Assembly: GCF_001632365.1 (NCBI RefSeq)
Contig: NW_024468553.1
Location: 91,046 to 155,045 of the forward strand
Reading direction: 5' to 3'
Length of the DNA stretch: 64,000 nt
Origin: Laetiporus sulphureus 93-53
Taxonomy: Eukaryota > Basidiomycota > Agaricomycetes > Polyporales > Laetiporaceae
The notes under the pieces were generated by a model. The model made no database searches. It was not told where the DNA came from and saw only the letters and a program-made list of their open reading frames with translations. Made by a program: the position numbers and the translations under genes. Of the stretch, positions 46,891-57,800 are shown piece by piece; within the stretch, counting starts at the first letter, position 1; the number at the start of each line of letters is the position of its first letter.

Positions 46891-47316
46891 TCATAACTCT
46901 CCGGTGACGTTGCGCACGACCCAATCTGCCACACGGCCCACGGTCTCCTCCGGCTCGTTACCATGAATATAATATGCCGTGCGCTGCTTGACAAAAACAG
47001 CGTACTGAGGAGCGTACTTATACAGCTCAGTGGCGACGAGTATGAGGATCGTGTATAGAATGATGACTAGCCCGCGTTGCATCGGTAAATCACACTGCCA
47101 CATGCAGAGCGATGGAACTGCACTGCACTTACTCAGCAGGATCTTCTCCCACCGCTCAAGCAGCGCACGCCCGGTGGTCGTCTCGAACAGCATGCGCCTT
47201 CGCCAGAAAAACGCGCCAATGGGGTTTCTCGGTGAGCGATACGGCATGGTGATGCCGAAGATCGCAGCGGCGGTCGTGGGGACGTGTTTCCATGTCTGCG
47301 GGGACATCGCAGGCAT
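46891..47316 (-). CDS. Candidate small regulatory subunit of serine palmitoyltransferase
   Basis: Two exons on minus, 47316-47133 and 47066-46891, separated by a 66-nt intron (GTAAGT...CTAG), give 119 residues in frame. The product has FFWRRRMLFETTTGRALLER followed by WEKILL, then one membrane span IIILYTILILVATELY, then KYAPQYAVFVKQRTAYYIHG. This layout (aromatic/basic N-side, ExWEK before a single span, then LY...PQ) resembles the ssSPT family of small ER proteins that activate serine palmitoyltransferase, the first enzyme of sphingolipid synthesis. The match is by pattern only. Starts at 47316 or 47307 are both possible. A sphingolipid desaturase relic lies about 6 kb to the left. Confidence 0.45.
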   Translation of the reverse strand: MPAMSPQTWKHVPTTAAAIFGITMPYRSPRNPIGAFFWRRRMLFETTTGRALLERWEKILLSKCSAVPSLCMWQCDLPMQRGLVIILYTILILVATELYKYAPQYAVFVKQRTAYYIHGNEPEETVGRVADWVVRNVTGEL

Positions 47317-47662
47317 CGTGGATGAAGGCACGGTCGACGATGAATCGATGGATGTCAGAATAACGATGTGTGATTGGTATGGGATGAAGAGGGATCGAGA
47401 GCTGCGAATGCTGCGTCACGCCGGACTAAATGGACGTGTAATACGAATAGGCCGTGTACATGCACGAATAGTATAAAGAGAGGGTGAACAGTCAGACGTC
47501 CGACGAGACTACTCGAGAAAGCTGGGATGAACACTTCAGTTGGTGACGGCGGAAATCTGAGAGTGGCAAGCCGGGAGACGCCCGACACAGGTTAACATTC
47601 CTAGTACGTACTACAATGACCAGTTCAGTGGTTGCTTCGCCACCTTGTATCGATCACGCTTC

Positions 47663-47731
47663 TGCTCTTGTACCTGCTCTTGTACCTTTCAGCTGCTCTT
47701 GTACCTTTCAGCTGCTCTTGTACCTTTCAGC
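47663..47731. repeat. 19-bp minisatellite
   Basis: Three to four head-to-tail copies of GCTCTTGTACCTTTCAGCT. It lies about 290 bp upstream of the SUN-domain ORF, within GC-rich, unrecognised sequence, and may be part of that gene's leader. Confidence 0.8.
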
Positions 47732-48019
47732 GATGTCCATGAACCCAGGATCTCTCAGGGAGATCACGCCGTCTTCTTTCGGGGAACCTTTGAATCCTGC
47801 AGAAGCTTCGGTGCGTCAGTTTCCTGCCAGCAATAGTTCACTGCTGGGTTTACAGGGGGCGACAGGGACCTCCGCGCACGCTTATCACTGATTCTGACTG
47901 CTGTGATCAGTCTCATAGATCCTCTTATGTTGCGGAACGGCACCGCGTGCTCAGCGTCAGTGATTCACGCTGTTGAGTTAGGTTGTCGATTCATCCTGCA
48001 TATTTTTCTATAGAGCGTA

Positions 48020-49528
48020 ATGAGCGCTGTGACATCAAGGCATAACTCGGTGGAAAAACAGGTCCTTCGACTTACGGGGTCGGTATCTGTAACGACTACT
48101 ATAGAGCGGTCTAGACACATGGACCCTCATCAAGATCATGGTGAATCATCCAAGTGGTCAATACGCTCAGAGACAGCTGATGTCGAGAGTTTTTACCGCC
48201 TCCGCCATGATAAGCGAGCATCCGCTTTTGGCAATGTCCCTTCCCGCGACGAACGTTCCTCATCAGCTCCGAGCGTCAGATCCTCTGCCGAATCTGCATC
48301 AAATGATACTGGAGAGTCATCAAGACATTCTATGGAGCTAAGCTTTGCTGCTCTCTCAAGGAATGCTCCTCGAGAGTCCCCTAAACAATCTCCACGTCGA
48401 ATCTCGAGATGGAACCCACCTTCCTTCGAATGGTCGGATGAACCTTCCATATACCCGGATTCTCCTATGTGCACCGACCCCTCCTTTCCGCAATGGGATC
48501 CTTCTCCAATACATGTAGAGGATGAGACTACTAGTACTACTCAAAGTGGTAGGTTGCCCACAGGAGACATTGAGCCGCGTATTGACTTGCAGCCTCTAGC
48601 CATGGCCCAGACATCAATGTATTCTCGTAAACTATGGCAGAGCAACCAACTTAACGCGGAGTCCCATGCAGCGCCTTCTTCCTCGTCTTCTTCCCCGTCA
48701 GCTCGCACGCAGCACCGACCACGCAAACCCTCGATAACTGGCAGGAGCTCACGGATCGCACATGCTTCGAAACACATTGCCCGAGCTCTGGTGATGTCCA
48801 TAATTCCGGGACTTATCTTGCTTGTGTCGTGTAGTGCACTCTACTCATCTCTCCCAAATGAATTCTCGATCAACGCATGTAGTTGCCAGGGAGTTGATTC
48901 GTCAGCCCATTCGTCTGCTGATCCCTCGGCGAGCATCGTACAAATTGACATCGACAACGTGCAAGTTCTAGAATCTCTGACATCCCCATCCCACGTCATA
49001 CCAGAACGTACCGATGTTCGCTTTCTCAAGCGGATTTTGGGACACAAAATCGCGATACCTCGCCCTCCCTCAGTTGTGCTGGGAAAGTCATTGCACGCTG
49101 GGGTCTGCTGGCCAATGAACGGATCGACTGGGCACCTCGGTCTTCGATTGCCTTCTGCTATGCACGTCACACATATCAGCATTGATCACATCCCGCTGGA
49201 TTTGACTGAAGACATCCAAGCGGCACCTCGAGATCTCGTCTTGTGGGGATTGTCGGAGGACGTGGCTATATCTCATGCGAAACCCCAGCCGGAACACACA
49301 CATTCTTTGAAATTAGCGATGCGACTGCCCCTTCCACCAGGGATGCAGCTGGTTCCGCTTGCAAGCATTAGCTACGACATTTATGCTCCGGCTTACCGGC
49401 AGTTATTCGAAACTGATGTACGCTTCCAGGCATTGTCATTCGACATGCTCGTCTTGGAGGTCTTAAGTAATTGGGGAGCATCGGAGTTTACTTGTTTGTA
49501 TAGTGTTCGCCTGCAAGGGTGGGCGTAA
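48020..49528 (+). CDS. SUN-domain protein (Sad1/UNC-84 family)
   Basis: SUN proteins span the inner nuclear membrane and, with KASH partners, form LINC complexes that link chromosomes and telomeres to the cytoskeleton. The uninterrupted 502-residue frame has a Ser/Arg/Pro-rich nucleoplasmic N-terminus (about 1-250) and one membrane span VMSIIPGLILLVSCSALY (about 258-275). A short lumenal stem follows. The C-terminal SUN domain (about 325-500) shows VCWPMNGSTGHLGLRLPSA, PRDLVLWGL, and the terminal VLSNWGASEFTCLYSVRLQG. The fold's usual SNWG..xxTCLYR motif is present. The stem is short, as in fungal family members. The Met at 48020 is the first in frame, and a shorter form from 48119 is possible. 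The frame appears intact. Confidence 0.85.
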   Translation: MSAVTSRHNSVEKQVLRLTGSVSVTTTIERSRHMDPHQDHGESSKWSIRSETADVESFYRLRHDKRASAFGNVPSRDERSSSAPSVRSSAESASNDTGESSRHSMELSFAALSRNAPRESPKQSPRRISRWNPPSFEWSDEPSIYPDSPMCTDPSFPQWDPSPIHVEDETTSTTQSGRLPTGDIEPRIDLQPLAMAQTSMYSRKLWQSNQLNAESHAAPSSSSSSPSARTQHRPRKPSITGRSSRIAHASKHIARALVMSIIPGLILLVSCSALYSSLPNEFSINACSCQGVDSSAHSSADPSASIVQIDIDNVQVLESLTSPSHVIPERTDVRFLKRILGHKIAIPRPPSVVLGKSLHAGVCWPMNGSTGHLGLRLPSAMHVTHISIDHIPLDLTEDIQAAPRDLVLWGLSEDVAISHAKPQPEHTHSLKLAMRLPLPPGMQLVPLASISYDIYAPAYRQLFETDVRFQALSFDMLVLEVLSNWGASEFTCLYSVRLQGWA

Positions 49529-50011
49529 GGCTGAATGTATGCGATGTGCTATGGCCATGAGTTGTCTTCATGGCCTACCGTGCATACAGTGTTCATTCGA
49601 GCGTTCCCTTATATGCATTATCTTATCATCCTCCTTGTCGCTCGCGTCCATTTGCAAACCCATCTTTTTTCTCTCAACATCGCTATCAGTGCCTGCAGCA
49701 GATGGGTCTCCCACACGACCACACCAATGACGGACGGTCGTTTCGCGCGCTCGAACACGAAGAACAGCGAAGGAGGAATTATTAGTGTCGAGCAAGTCCG
49801 GGTCGACGTCATGAGAACACCCAAGGCTCTCCATCAGAAGTCGCGACGCTGCAGCGCACTATGCTAGCCTATTGTGAGTCCGGTCCCTAGATATATGTTA
49901 GAACGTCTCTCCTATCTCATGAGTCACCCACAGCTGCGCCCAGAGTCCGCTGAGTAGCCGGATCTGTATACGCTCGCGTGCTGCTCTCCTAAAACATATT
50001 CACCCCTCGTC

Positions 50012-51516
50012 ATGCCCCGCAGAGTACTCACTGGCTTTGGCATCGACGTAGACACCGTCGCCGGATGGTGCGCATTCTGCAATAAGCCGCTCTTCGAGAT
50101 GCTAAAAAGGCACAAGGCACGGTTCATACGGAGGCGAAGACTCTCTGTTGGACATTTCCAGGGTATTCTATGAGCCTTATCGCTAGCTCTTTAAGAAGTA
50201 CAGTATCAAGACGACTTGGTTTATCCTGGTTAGCTTCGATGACAATATTGGCCAGCATGAATTAATTCCTCACGAGGACACAGTTTGGAGACTTTCCAGA
50301 ACAAATAGCTGTCGTTCGGGACGCGGGCCATGAGATGTAGGTAACCTACAACCGAACTCCTTGACGCACGATTACAGTGAAGCTCAGAGGCTTCACGGAT
50401 ATTCTCACGAAGTTATGACTTTCTAATCGAAGGCACGATGGCGAGGTCACCGTTGTTGCTGCAGAATTCCGTATCGTTGACGGTTCAATAACAAAAGGAC
50501 ATACTTGACTATACCTATGACTTGTTGACGAACTTCAACAATGGGATACCACCCAAATGGAGCGTCGCGCCGTGGTGGGAGACAAGTGCTGAAGGCGCTA
50601 ACTTCCTCCTCGATGAGGGTATCATGTTGCAACCATGAATGCCTCGTTCCTGGTATTAACATCACTTGTTCAGATCACTCGAGTATGGCTCATGAGTAAC
50701 GATCATTTCTTCCTTCATCCTTCCTCATTTCACGTGCGTAACAGCTCCCAGGCATACTAACCATGCGATCAAGACACCTGGACCAAGATCGATCACAAGG
50801 TCGAAGCGCATACTTGAATGAAGTCCTTGATTCGCGGCAAAGAAATAGGCATCGTCGAGTTGCCCGGCAGTTGGTATGTTTATCTGAAAAGCACCACCTA
50901 AGCATTGTTTGTCATAATTCTCATATAGGTACCTCGATGATGTTCCTGCGATGATGTGCGTGCCGTCAATCACATAATTTAATTCAGAACGCTGTTTAGG
51001 TTCATCAAATCTAGTCCCAACTCCCACGGCTGGGTCTGTGTGTCCTTATGGATGATATCGGTCGCTCTGTCATATTCCGTCAGATTAACGCACGACGTTG
51101 AGCAGCTCTGGAAAGATACTTCGCATACCTATGCAGATGAAGTCGTCGTATGTGACTTGTAACATGGTCCGTGCATGAACCTCGTCACCACAGAGGAACA
51201 GAACTTCATCTTCCCGTTCACTATCCATCCAGATGTCAGCGAATGCGTACTCACTTAATACGTATACGCTTCTTGATCCCTGTAAACGTGCTCATCTGCG
51301 CATCAGCCACCCTCACATCCTCCTCATGATCGTAAGTGTTCCGTGCAGTTGTATCAAACTCCGCCACCGTTCATTCTGCACAGGAGTGCTTCATCGAATA
51401 GGTCAACACCCACCACAAAGACGTCCACCGGGTGCGCATGACGGATATGGCGCGATCACACGTTTTTCTGGTTCGAAAGAGGCAGCAAGAAGAGCCGGTA
51501 CAATGTTGCCTATGGT
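50012..51516 (+). pseudogene. Polysaccharide deacetylase (NodB-homology, PuuE/HpPgdA-like) relic
   Basis: Homology runs left to right. MPRRVLTGFGIDVDTVAGW (50012) has the catalytic-type GID. KKYSIKTTWFI lies at about 50193, ETFPEQIAVVRDAGHE at about 50290 and the metal-site LHGYSHEVM at about 50390. KWSVAPWWETSAEGANFLL is at about 50560, DTWTKIDHKVEAHT at about 50775, VELPGSWY, FIKSSPNSHGWV at about 51001, FIFPFTIHPDVS at about 51208 and HPHILLM at about 51310. The C-terminal ECFIE-VNTH and VRMTDMARSH sit near 51385-51460. Stops include TGA at 50815-50817 and TAG at 51399-51401, both where Trp is expected, with several frame jumps. These enzymes hydrolyse C-N bonds in sugars or ureides. This copy cannot. 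Confidence 0.75.
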
Positions 51517-51759
51517 CAAGTTAACGACAAGATCACCGACATCTAGCAATTCCAACAGCCGCCCATACAATTCCTTCATACGCCCCTGTCGTGTTCGTGT
51601 GGACGACTTCTCTGCACCGGCTGACCTTCATGCGAAGCAACCTCTGTCCCCTCTTGAAGCATGAAGTCTATACTGAGAGAGCACTCAAGGACACAGAAGT
51701 CAGGACAGAGCCTGTTCGGACATTCAGCCACTTGAAGGGTCAACCTAAGAAAGCTCCAG

Positions 51760-54364
51760 GATGGCGGGATTGACTACGCGGGTGTCAGAGATTTGTTGGT
51801 TAGTTACCCTCACTAACGCTCGTCTGTTCTCGTCAAGTATCCAGATGCTTGGATGTATGTATATTGAGAGGGTGTGATTCTAATGCTGGTTTGATTTTTC
51901 AGACGGAGATTCCATTGGATACGCCCACAGAAATTCAAATTGACGATCAAGAACGAGTGACGATTACTGCATTCGACGCAAACTATTGCCCAAAAGCAGA
52001 TTGAGATGTTAAAGGACAAACCCGCAACAGAGGAAAGACATCCGTTCATTCAAACACTGCGTGCCTCTTGAATATCGTTAACGTTCCGACCAAGGTATGA
52101 TATCTGTTTGTCATCTGTCTCCGTTGTTCAAGCCATAAGGCCAGGACGATGCAACTTCTGGGCTTCTTTCCTTGATGGGTCTTCTTCCCGCGATGACAGT
52201 ATTCTTTATAAACGCCTGCACATGGGGATGCGAAGACATCTTGAAGGTTATCGCTAGAGCCTTCAACAGTCCAGTGCGTCCGTGAACGTAATTTTCTATC
52301 TGCTTCATGCCAATGTCGCAGTATTTCTGTAGGTTCATGTCGACCGTTACGAGCATGCGGTCTTCTCACGCATACCTGGCGATCCGCTGCCACGATCCAT
52401 CATCACATGTGATCCTAGTGGCACACGATTCCACGTTTGCGAACGCTTTGACCCATACGAGTACGTCAGCGTGGACGGTAATGGTTTTTTCTCCCCTACG
52501 GCTGCACTCGCAGCACGGGCAAGAAAATTGTGTACATCAATCCCATCAATCCTGTCACAATGGGCGTCACCAGCCGGGGGACCTCTACGTAAGGAAAACA
52601 AAGGCGAGGTTGGCTCAAGGCGAGATCATCAACCATCTCGTAAGTGTCCGATTATTAGACGAAAAAGATCAGTTGACATACTGCCTCACTGCAGTCAGTG
52701 CCTCTTTCGCGACATTCGCCCCTGCCGGAACTGAAAGTGTTCGTCTCCATATTCAAACCGAAGTGCGTGATCCCGGACACTCTCGATCCGACACTCAAGG
52801 GGCTTCATTGGGCGTGCATCCCTCAGATGGTTTCAGGTTGTCTCCATTCAGATGATAGTCATGGTGCTGAGCGGGATGCCTTGGTTGCAAATTTGAAGGC
52901 TAATGAGCTGTTTGAGGTGTTGTCTGCGACAGACCAAGACGACGAGGACGTCGCTTTGAAGGAGAGGATCCTCGTCGATCGTATTCGGGATGACAGCCAT
53001 TCAGATTCTCGTGGCCCTGATGGCAGTGACTCGACATCTCCGTCGCTGTCAGGGCTCACTGGACGGAGAAGTGCGAACAACGTGGCCGTGACACGGCCTT
53101 AACAGGGTTGGGCCTCCAGGGCTGACACAGAAAGAGCGATGGCGCTACTTCTGCCCAATATTTCCGAAGACTCTATCAAAGCGACCAGGATACGGAAGAT
53201 TCAGATGCTGAACACGAACGAGGATGGACCACACATTACCTGTTCGCCGGACAAACAGGTGTTTCTTCGGACGATCTCCTCAGTGTGTCAGAGGACATAT
53301 CCCCTTTGATACATCCTGCTCGAAAATCGCCCGCAGCCGCTCAAGACGTCCTTACGCAAACGCCGGCTCGGTCGTCGGAACGTCCGCCTCTTTCACCAGC
53401 AAGCCCCTCACACTTCAACAGCTAAAGAATCTAAAGTATCGTTCGCTTGTCCTATGCAAGATTTGGAAGTGCATAAGAAGTCAGGCAATGCGATGAAACG
53501 AAAGAGGGCAATATCTTCCCCGAGAATCCAAGATACGAGAGGTATTAGCGCACTGCTGCTTCTGAACGAGGCAGTGGACTGGCTATTTCAGTCTTAATGA
53601 GCATGAGCTCGATGCAGGTAGTCACCGAGGAGTATTTTGGAATGTCAGGAAGCCAGTTGCTCAATAAGCGAAATCTCGTACGGAGTTCGCCGACGACTAA
53701 GTCGCAAACTGGGAAGGAAGATGATCGCCTGAAACGGCCCAGAATTGCCGAAGATTCCAAAAATGTTACGGAGCGTGATGACACGACAGCTACATTTGTC
53801 CGAAAACATCCTGTCAAGCTGAGCAATGCAACTATCCCTAAGCCGTCCGGAAACCGGAAGATCAAAGATTGTTCTTATTCACTGAATGATCCTGAGGTCA
53901 ACGCTTCAAAATGTGCTCTGAACACGCATGCTACCGATGCTTCTGTCTCATCGCCACAGCATATAAGACCGGTCAAGTTCAATAATGCACTTGCGAAGTT
54001 GAAACCGCGCTGGCGGAAGGCAGCAGAGAAACTCTCCCACGCGCTTGGTCGGCAAGCTCCTGAACTAACCCATACGGCGTCCTCTATACAGCTTCCAACA
54101 CATCAAGCCTACGCGTCCGTCTCGGTTGAAGCGCCGGGGATTCTCTCAAAGTATGCAGCATCAGGTGCCCGTAAATGCACGTTCCCTGACAGACTACCTT
54201 CCCAAGATGACGTAATAGCCAGATCGATACAGGTACAGATGGACATGAATCGAACCCATCAACTGTATGAAGACATCAAATATATGGATGGTCGAGGCGA
54301 GGAACCCGGCCTCGCCATCCCGTGTCTGCAGTGTCTGGACAGCCAAGGCGAGCAAGGCAGGTGA
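51760..54364 (+). pseudogene. SNM1/Artemis-type metallo-beta-lactamase nuclease relic
   Basis: Beta-CASP nucleases of this family process DNA ends and crosslinks. Recognisable parts are RLFSSSIQMLG (about 51815-51850) and IPLDTPTEIQIDD then VTITAFDANYCPKA (about 51908-51995, the family DANHCPG motif with His and Gly lost). FFINACTWGCEDILKVIARA follows at about 52202. Next are LPRSIITCDPSGTRFHVCER then FDPYEYVSV (about 52388-52470), KTKARLAQGEIINHL (about 52590-52640), SVPLSRHSPLPELKVFVSIF (about 52695-52755) and VIPDTLDPTLKGLHWACIPQ. A long charged C-terminus continues at 52840-53102, about 53180-53420 (EHERGWTTHYLFAGQTG) and possibly the 255-codon frame 53597-54364. Stops and shifts are frequent in the first half. 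The link of 53597-54364 to this gene is inferred from position. Confidence 0.65.
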
Positions 54365-54872
54365 ACGGCGAACGCAAGCGATGAAAGCTTTACTTAGTTA
54401 ATATCATTATACTCACTTATTCCTTTACTTTACGAAGTGTTCCAGTGTAGAATTTAATGCGCTAGAATTCATTTGAGCGGATCGCCGGAGTCGCAGCAAG
54501 GTCATTCTAGGATGCCTTCCTTTTATGGATAAGTCCCGAGCGGTGCCACACTTTCATGCCATGCTAATTGCCTCAACTCGAGCGCGAGCTTCACCGCACC
54601 GTACCAACCGTTCTTGTACATCCATCCTGCTCGCACACACAAATTACGAGGTGCTCGCTTTCGACACTGCGCTGTAAGAAGAAGGCTTCAACATCAGCGG
54701 CACGACGGCCGGCGAGCCATCAAAAGAGAGTCAGTAAACCTCCTTGCTACATCTACTAGTACGAAGTTTGGTTGGTCGATTCGGAGAGAGGACAACTGAT
54801 TGCCACGAAGTACGCTGACTGACAATTCAGGTTACCTCTTCATTCGCGTACCCATCTTCACGGACTAGAGCT
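54365..54872. other. Spacer left of the CACTA-type element
   Basis: No gene is recognised. A terminal inverted repeat of the transposon may lie here, but I could not define a CACT(A/G) end pairing with the right flank. Confidence 0.25.
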
Positions 54873-57800
54873 ATGCAGCAGCGACACCGAGCATACAAGC
54901 ATTCTAGAGCAGTTCTGTGTCAGTGCTCGCGATGCACACGCTTTCATGTATTCAATTCGCCAATTGACAAGCCTGTTCGAGGGAGGTACCTTGGAAGAAA
55001 CGAGCGAGAAGAGCATCGCAGGATAGATCTCCGAGAGCGTAATAGTCCGACGTCTGTGTCTTCATCACCATCGCATTCTAGTATTCCAGAACCGCATGAA
55101 CCACCTGCGCACAGTGGGACATTACATTTCTCCGGAGTTTATCCCCTCGGAGTCGATGATGCGAATCCTTCACAGGTGGATAGTACGCTTCATAATCACG
55201 CAATCGGCTCTTATCACGCGCTTGACGAAACCGGATTCGATTCATCTATGCCAATGAACATCGACGAGGAGCAATCATCATCGGACTCTGCAATCCTGAA
55301 TCTTCTCACCGAGCTAAAAGTCACGCTGGGCCGCAAACGCGATCAGCTTGCTGACCACGGAACGCTCGCCTTTGTTGTCCCACCGACAGAAAATTCTGTG
55401 CCTTTGGCTCTCCAGCCATCGTCAGAGCGGTCACGAGAGATAAACCGAGGCCGCTTTGCTATCTCTTACGGCAGCTTGTCGAATTCGCCTCTGTTGGAGT
55501 ACGAAGAGTGGCTTGTATCTAGTTATCTTCTGGTTGAACAGCACATGAATCACTCGATTCCCCGTGTCAGAGAATATTCGTCCATGCTTCTCGATGACCT
55601 CACATTGTCATTGCTGGAAGTGGACAATTGGAAAATGCTGGAGTGGGAGAAGCAGAGGATCATCGTTCTTCACACAAGCGAGCAAAGCAAGCAGCCAAAT
55701 GTGTACTCCAGAATGAATACGATCACTACAGGTGTGTGCCATTTGGTCTATAGCGCGCTTTGGTCACGGATACTATTACTGACTGTCCAATGTTGCGTAG
55801 AGAAATTCCTCAAGCCAGCATTCTCGCAATCCAATCCTATTCTCGTCGTCTGCTGCCTCCTAGTCGCCGTCCTACATATTCTATGTCATGTCTCAATCCA
55901 ACGCTGCGCTTTCGTGCTCGGGAGCATCCGTATGATTCTGGAACTTGCACTATCCACTCAGCAGCCATTGACTCCGGAGGGATGGGATATTGCAGCCAGC
56001 ATACCGCTAGATGTCCGCACACTACTGCGGAACATGGACATGCTTCCGATCACAAGGTCATATGTATGTTGCGAGGCTTGCTTTGCTCTATACCCTCTGC
56101 AGGCTGAGGGAGACTATCCGGACTTCTGCTCTTCGCAATCAACTGCTGGGAGTCCTCCATGCAATGCTCCCCTGCGCATCAGACGCAATCTTAAGGGCGT
56201 CATGACAGCCTTTCCGATACGCCGATATATATATCAAGACTTCAAGCATTGGCTTGGGCGGCTGCTCTGCCGACCAGGCTTGGAATCAACCCTTGACCGA
56301 GGTATTCTGAAGACCAGCAAGAAGAATCCAATGGAGTGCGGGGACATTTTTGACACAGATACTATTCAAATGCTGCAAGGTCCAGATGGTCAACCCTTTC
56401 TCAAAACAGGCACCAATGAAGGGCGATATATTTTTGGTCTGTGTATGGATGGCTTTCAACCACATGGACGAGGTGGTCCACCTACATCCATCGGAGCCAT
56501 ATATCTCGCCTGCATGAACCTTCCACCCGATATTCGGTACAGTCTTGACAATCTATTTCTTGCTGGCATAATACCTGGTCCTAATCATCCCTCAATGGAG
56601 GACATCAACCCAATGCTTACACCTCTGGTGGATGATTTTCTAGATTTGTGGTATCATGGAGTTCATTATACTGTCACACCTTGCCATCCATCTGGGAAGA
56701 CATGCAAGTGTGCTATCATTCCTCTGATCTGTGACATACTTGCTGCTCGTCAAACAGCTGGTTTTGCAGGACACACCCATCATTATTTCTGCTCATTCTG
56801 TCTTCTTACGTTGAACAATATTGAAGATCTCAATTGGCAGGCATGGCCTGCACGTACATGTGATGAACATCGTTCACATGCTCAGAAATGGCGGGATGCA
56901 TGCAGCATGGAAGAGCGTCAACAAATCTATGATGAAGCTGGTGTTCGATGGTCAGAACTTCTCCGCCTTCCATACTGGAACCCTATCAAGCACACTGCAC
57001 TTGATCCGATGCATGCCTTGTTTTTGAATGCTTTTGGAACACATGTGGAGAAGATCTGGGGAGTGAGCATGGAGGTTGATGGCGATCTCCAAGGAATTAC
57101 CTTCGAAACTTCCAAGCGGCCCATTACAGTGGACAAGATGCAAGCGGCATATGTGATTTTATGTACTGGATCAAGCACATCTCTTGGGAATCTGAGAGTG
57201 GATGTCCTCCGCCAGTTATGTAGGGAGCAGAAACTGCGCTTTTCTGGCAAAAAGGACATTCTTTTGAATCGTCTACAAATACTGGTATGTATTCACATCT
57301 CTGGATGTGATGCTTTACTAAAGGTATCAACTGAACAGTGTACAGAGCGTGGCTGGACCAATGACATGAGAAACCCTCTCGGAGACAATGCAACCAGCAT
57401 TGAACTGCAAGAGCAAATCACAGAGGCATTAAATGCACTTGAAACGAAAGCTACATCTGCTTTGCAAAGGTACAAGCGCGATGTCTTGCAACATTTGTGC
57501 GTCCGCACATTTGGTGGTGATATCAACGATTATCAGACATTGTCAAAGGGAGAGATCATGGAAAAGCTCAGCGGATATGTGAGTATATCAACATGTAATC
57601 TTCGAACTTCAGCTAAAATCTGGTCAAAATGCTAAGCGACTGTCCCATGGCATCGTCGATCGTCATGGACAACTCATTCACCATAAAGCGAATACGTCGA
57701 ATCGCCGGAATACTTCCCCAAGTGCCGAGGAATTGGCCAGGGGAATGAATGTTCTGTACGAGGGTACAAAGACAGACTTGTTGAAGCTGCCACTATCTGT

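Noticed and set aside
50447..51027. Minus-strand open frames (72 and 100 codons) with protein-like composition
   Set aside because: They are antisense shadows. The plus strand of the same DNA reads polysaccharide deacetylase motifs such as KWSVAPWWETSAEG and DTWTKIDHKVEA.
51330..51665. Minus-strand frames reading like a hydrophobic protein (DLVVNLTIGNIVPALLAA) and a long plus frame from 51233
   Set aside because: The plus strand in another frame carries the deacetylase C-terminus (VNTH, VRMTDMARSH), which is the better explanation up to about 51516. The rest is unrecognised.
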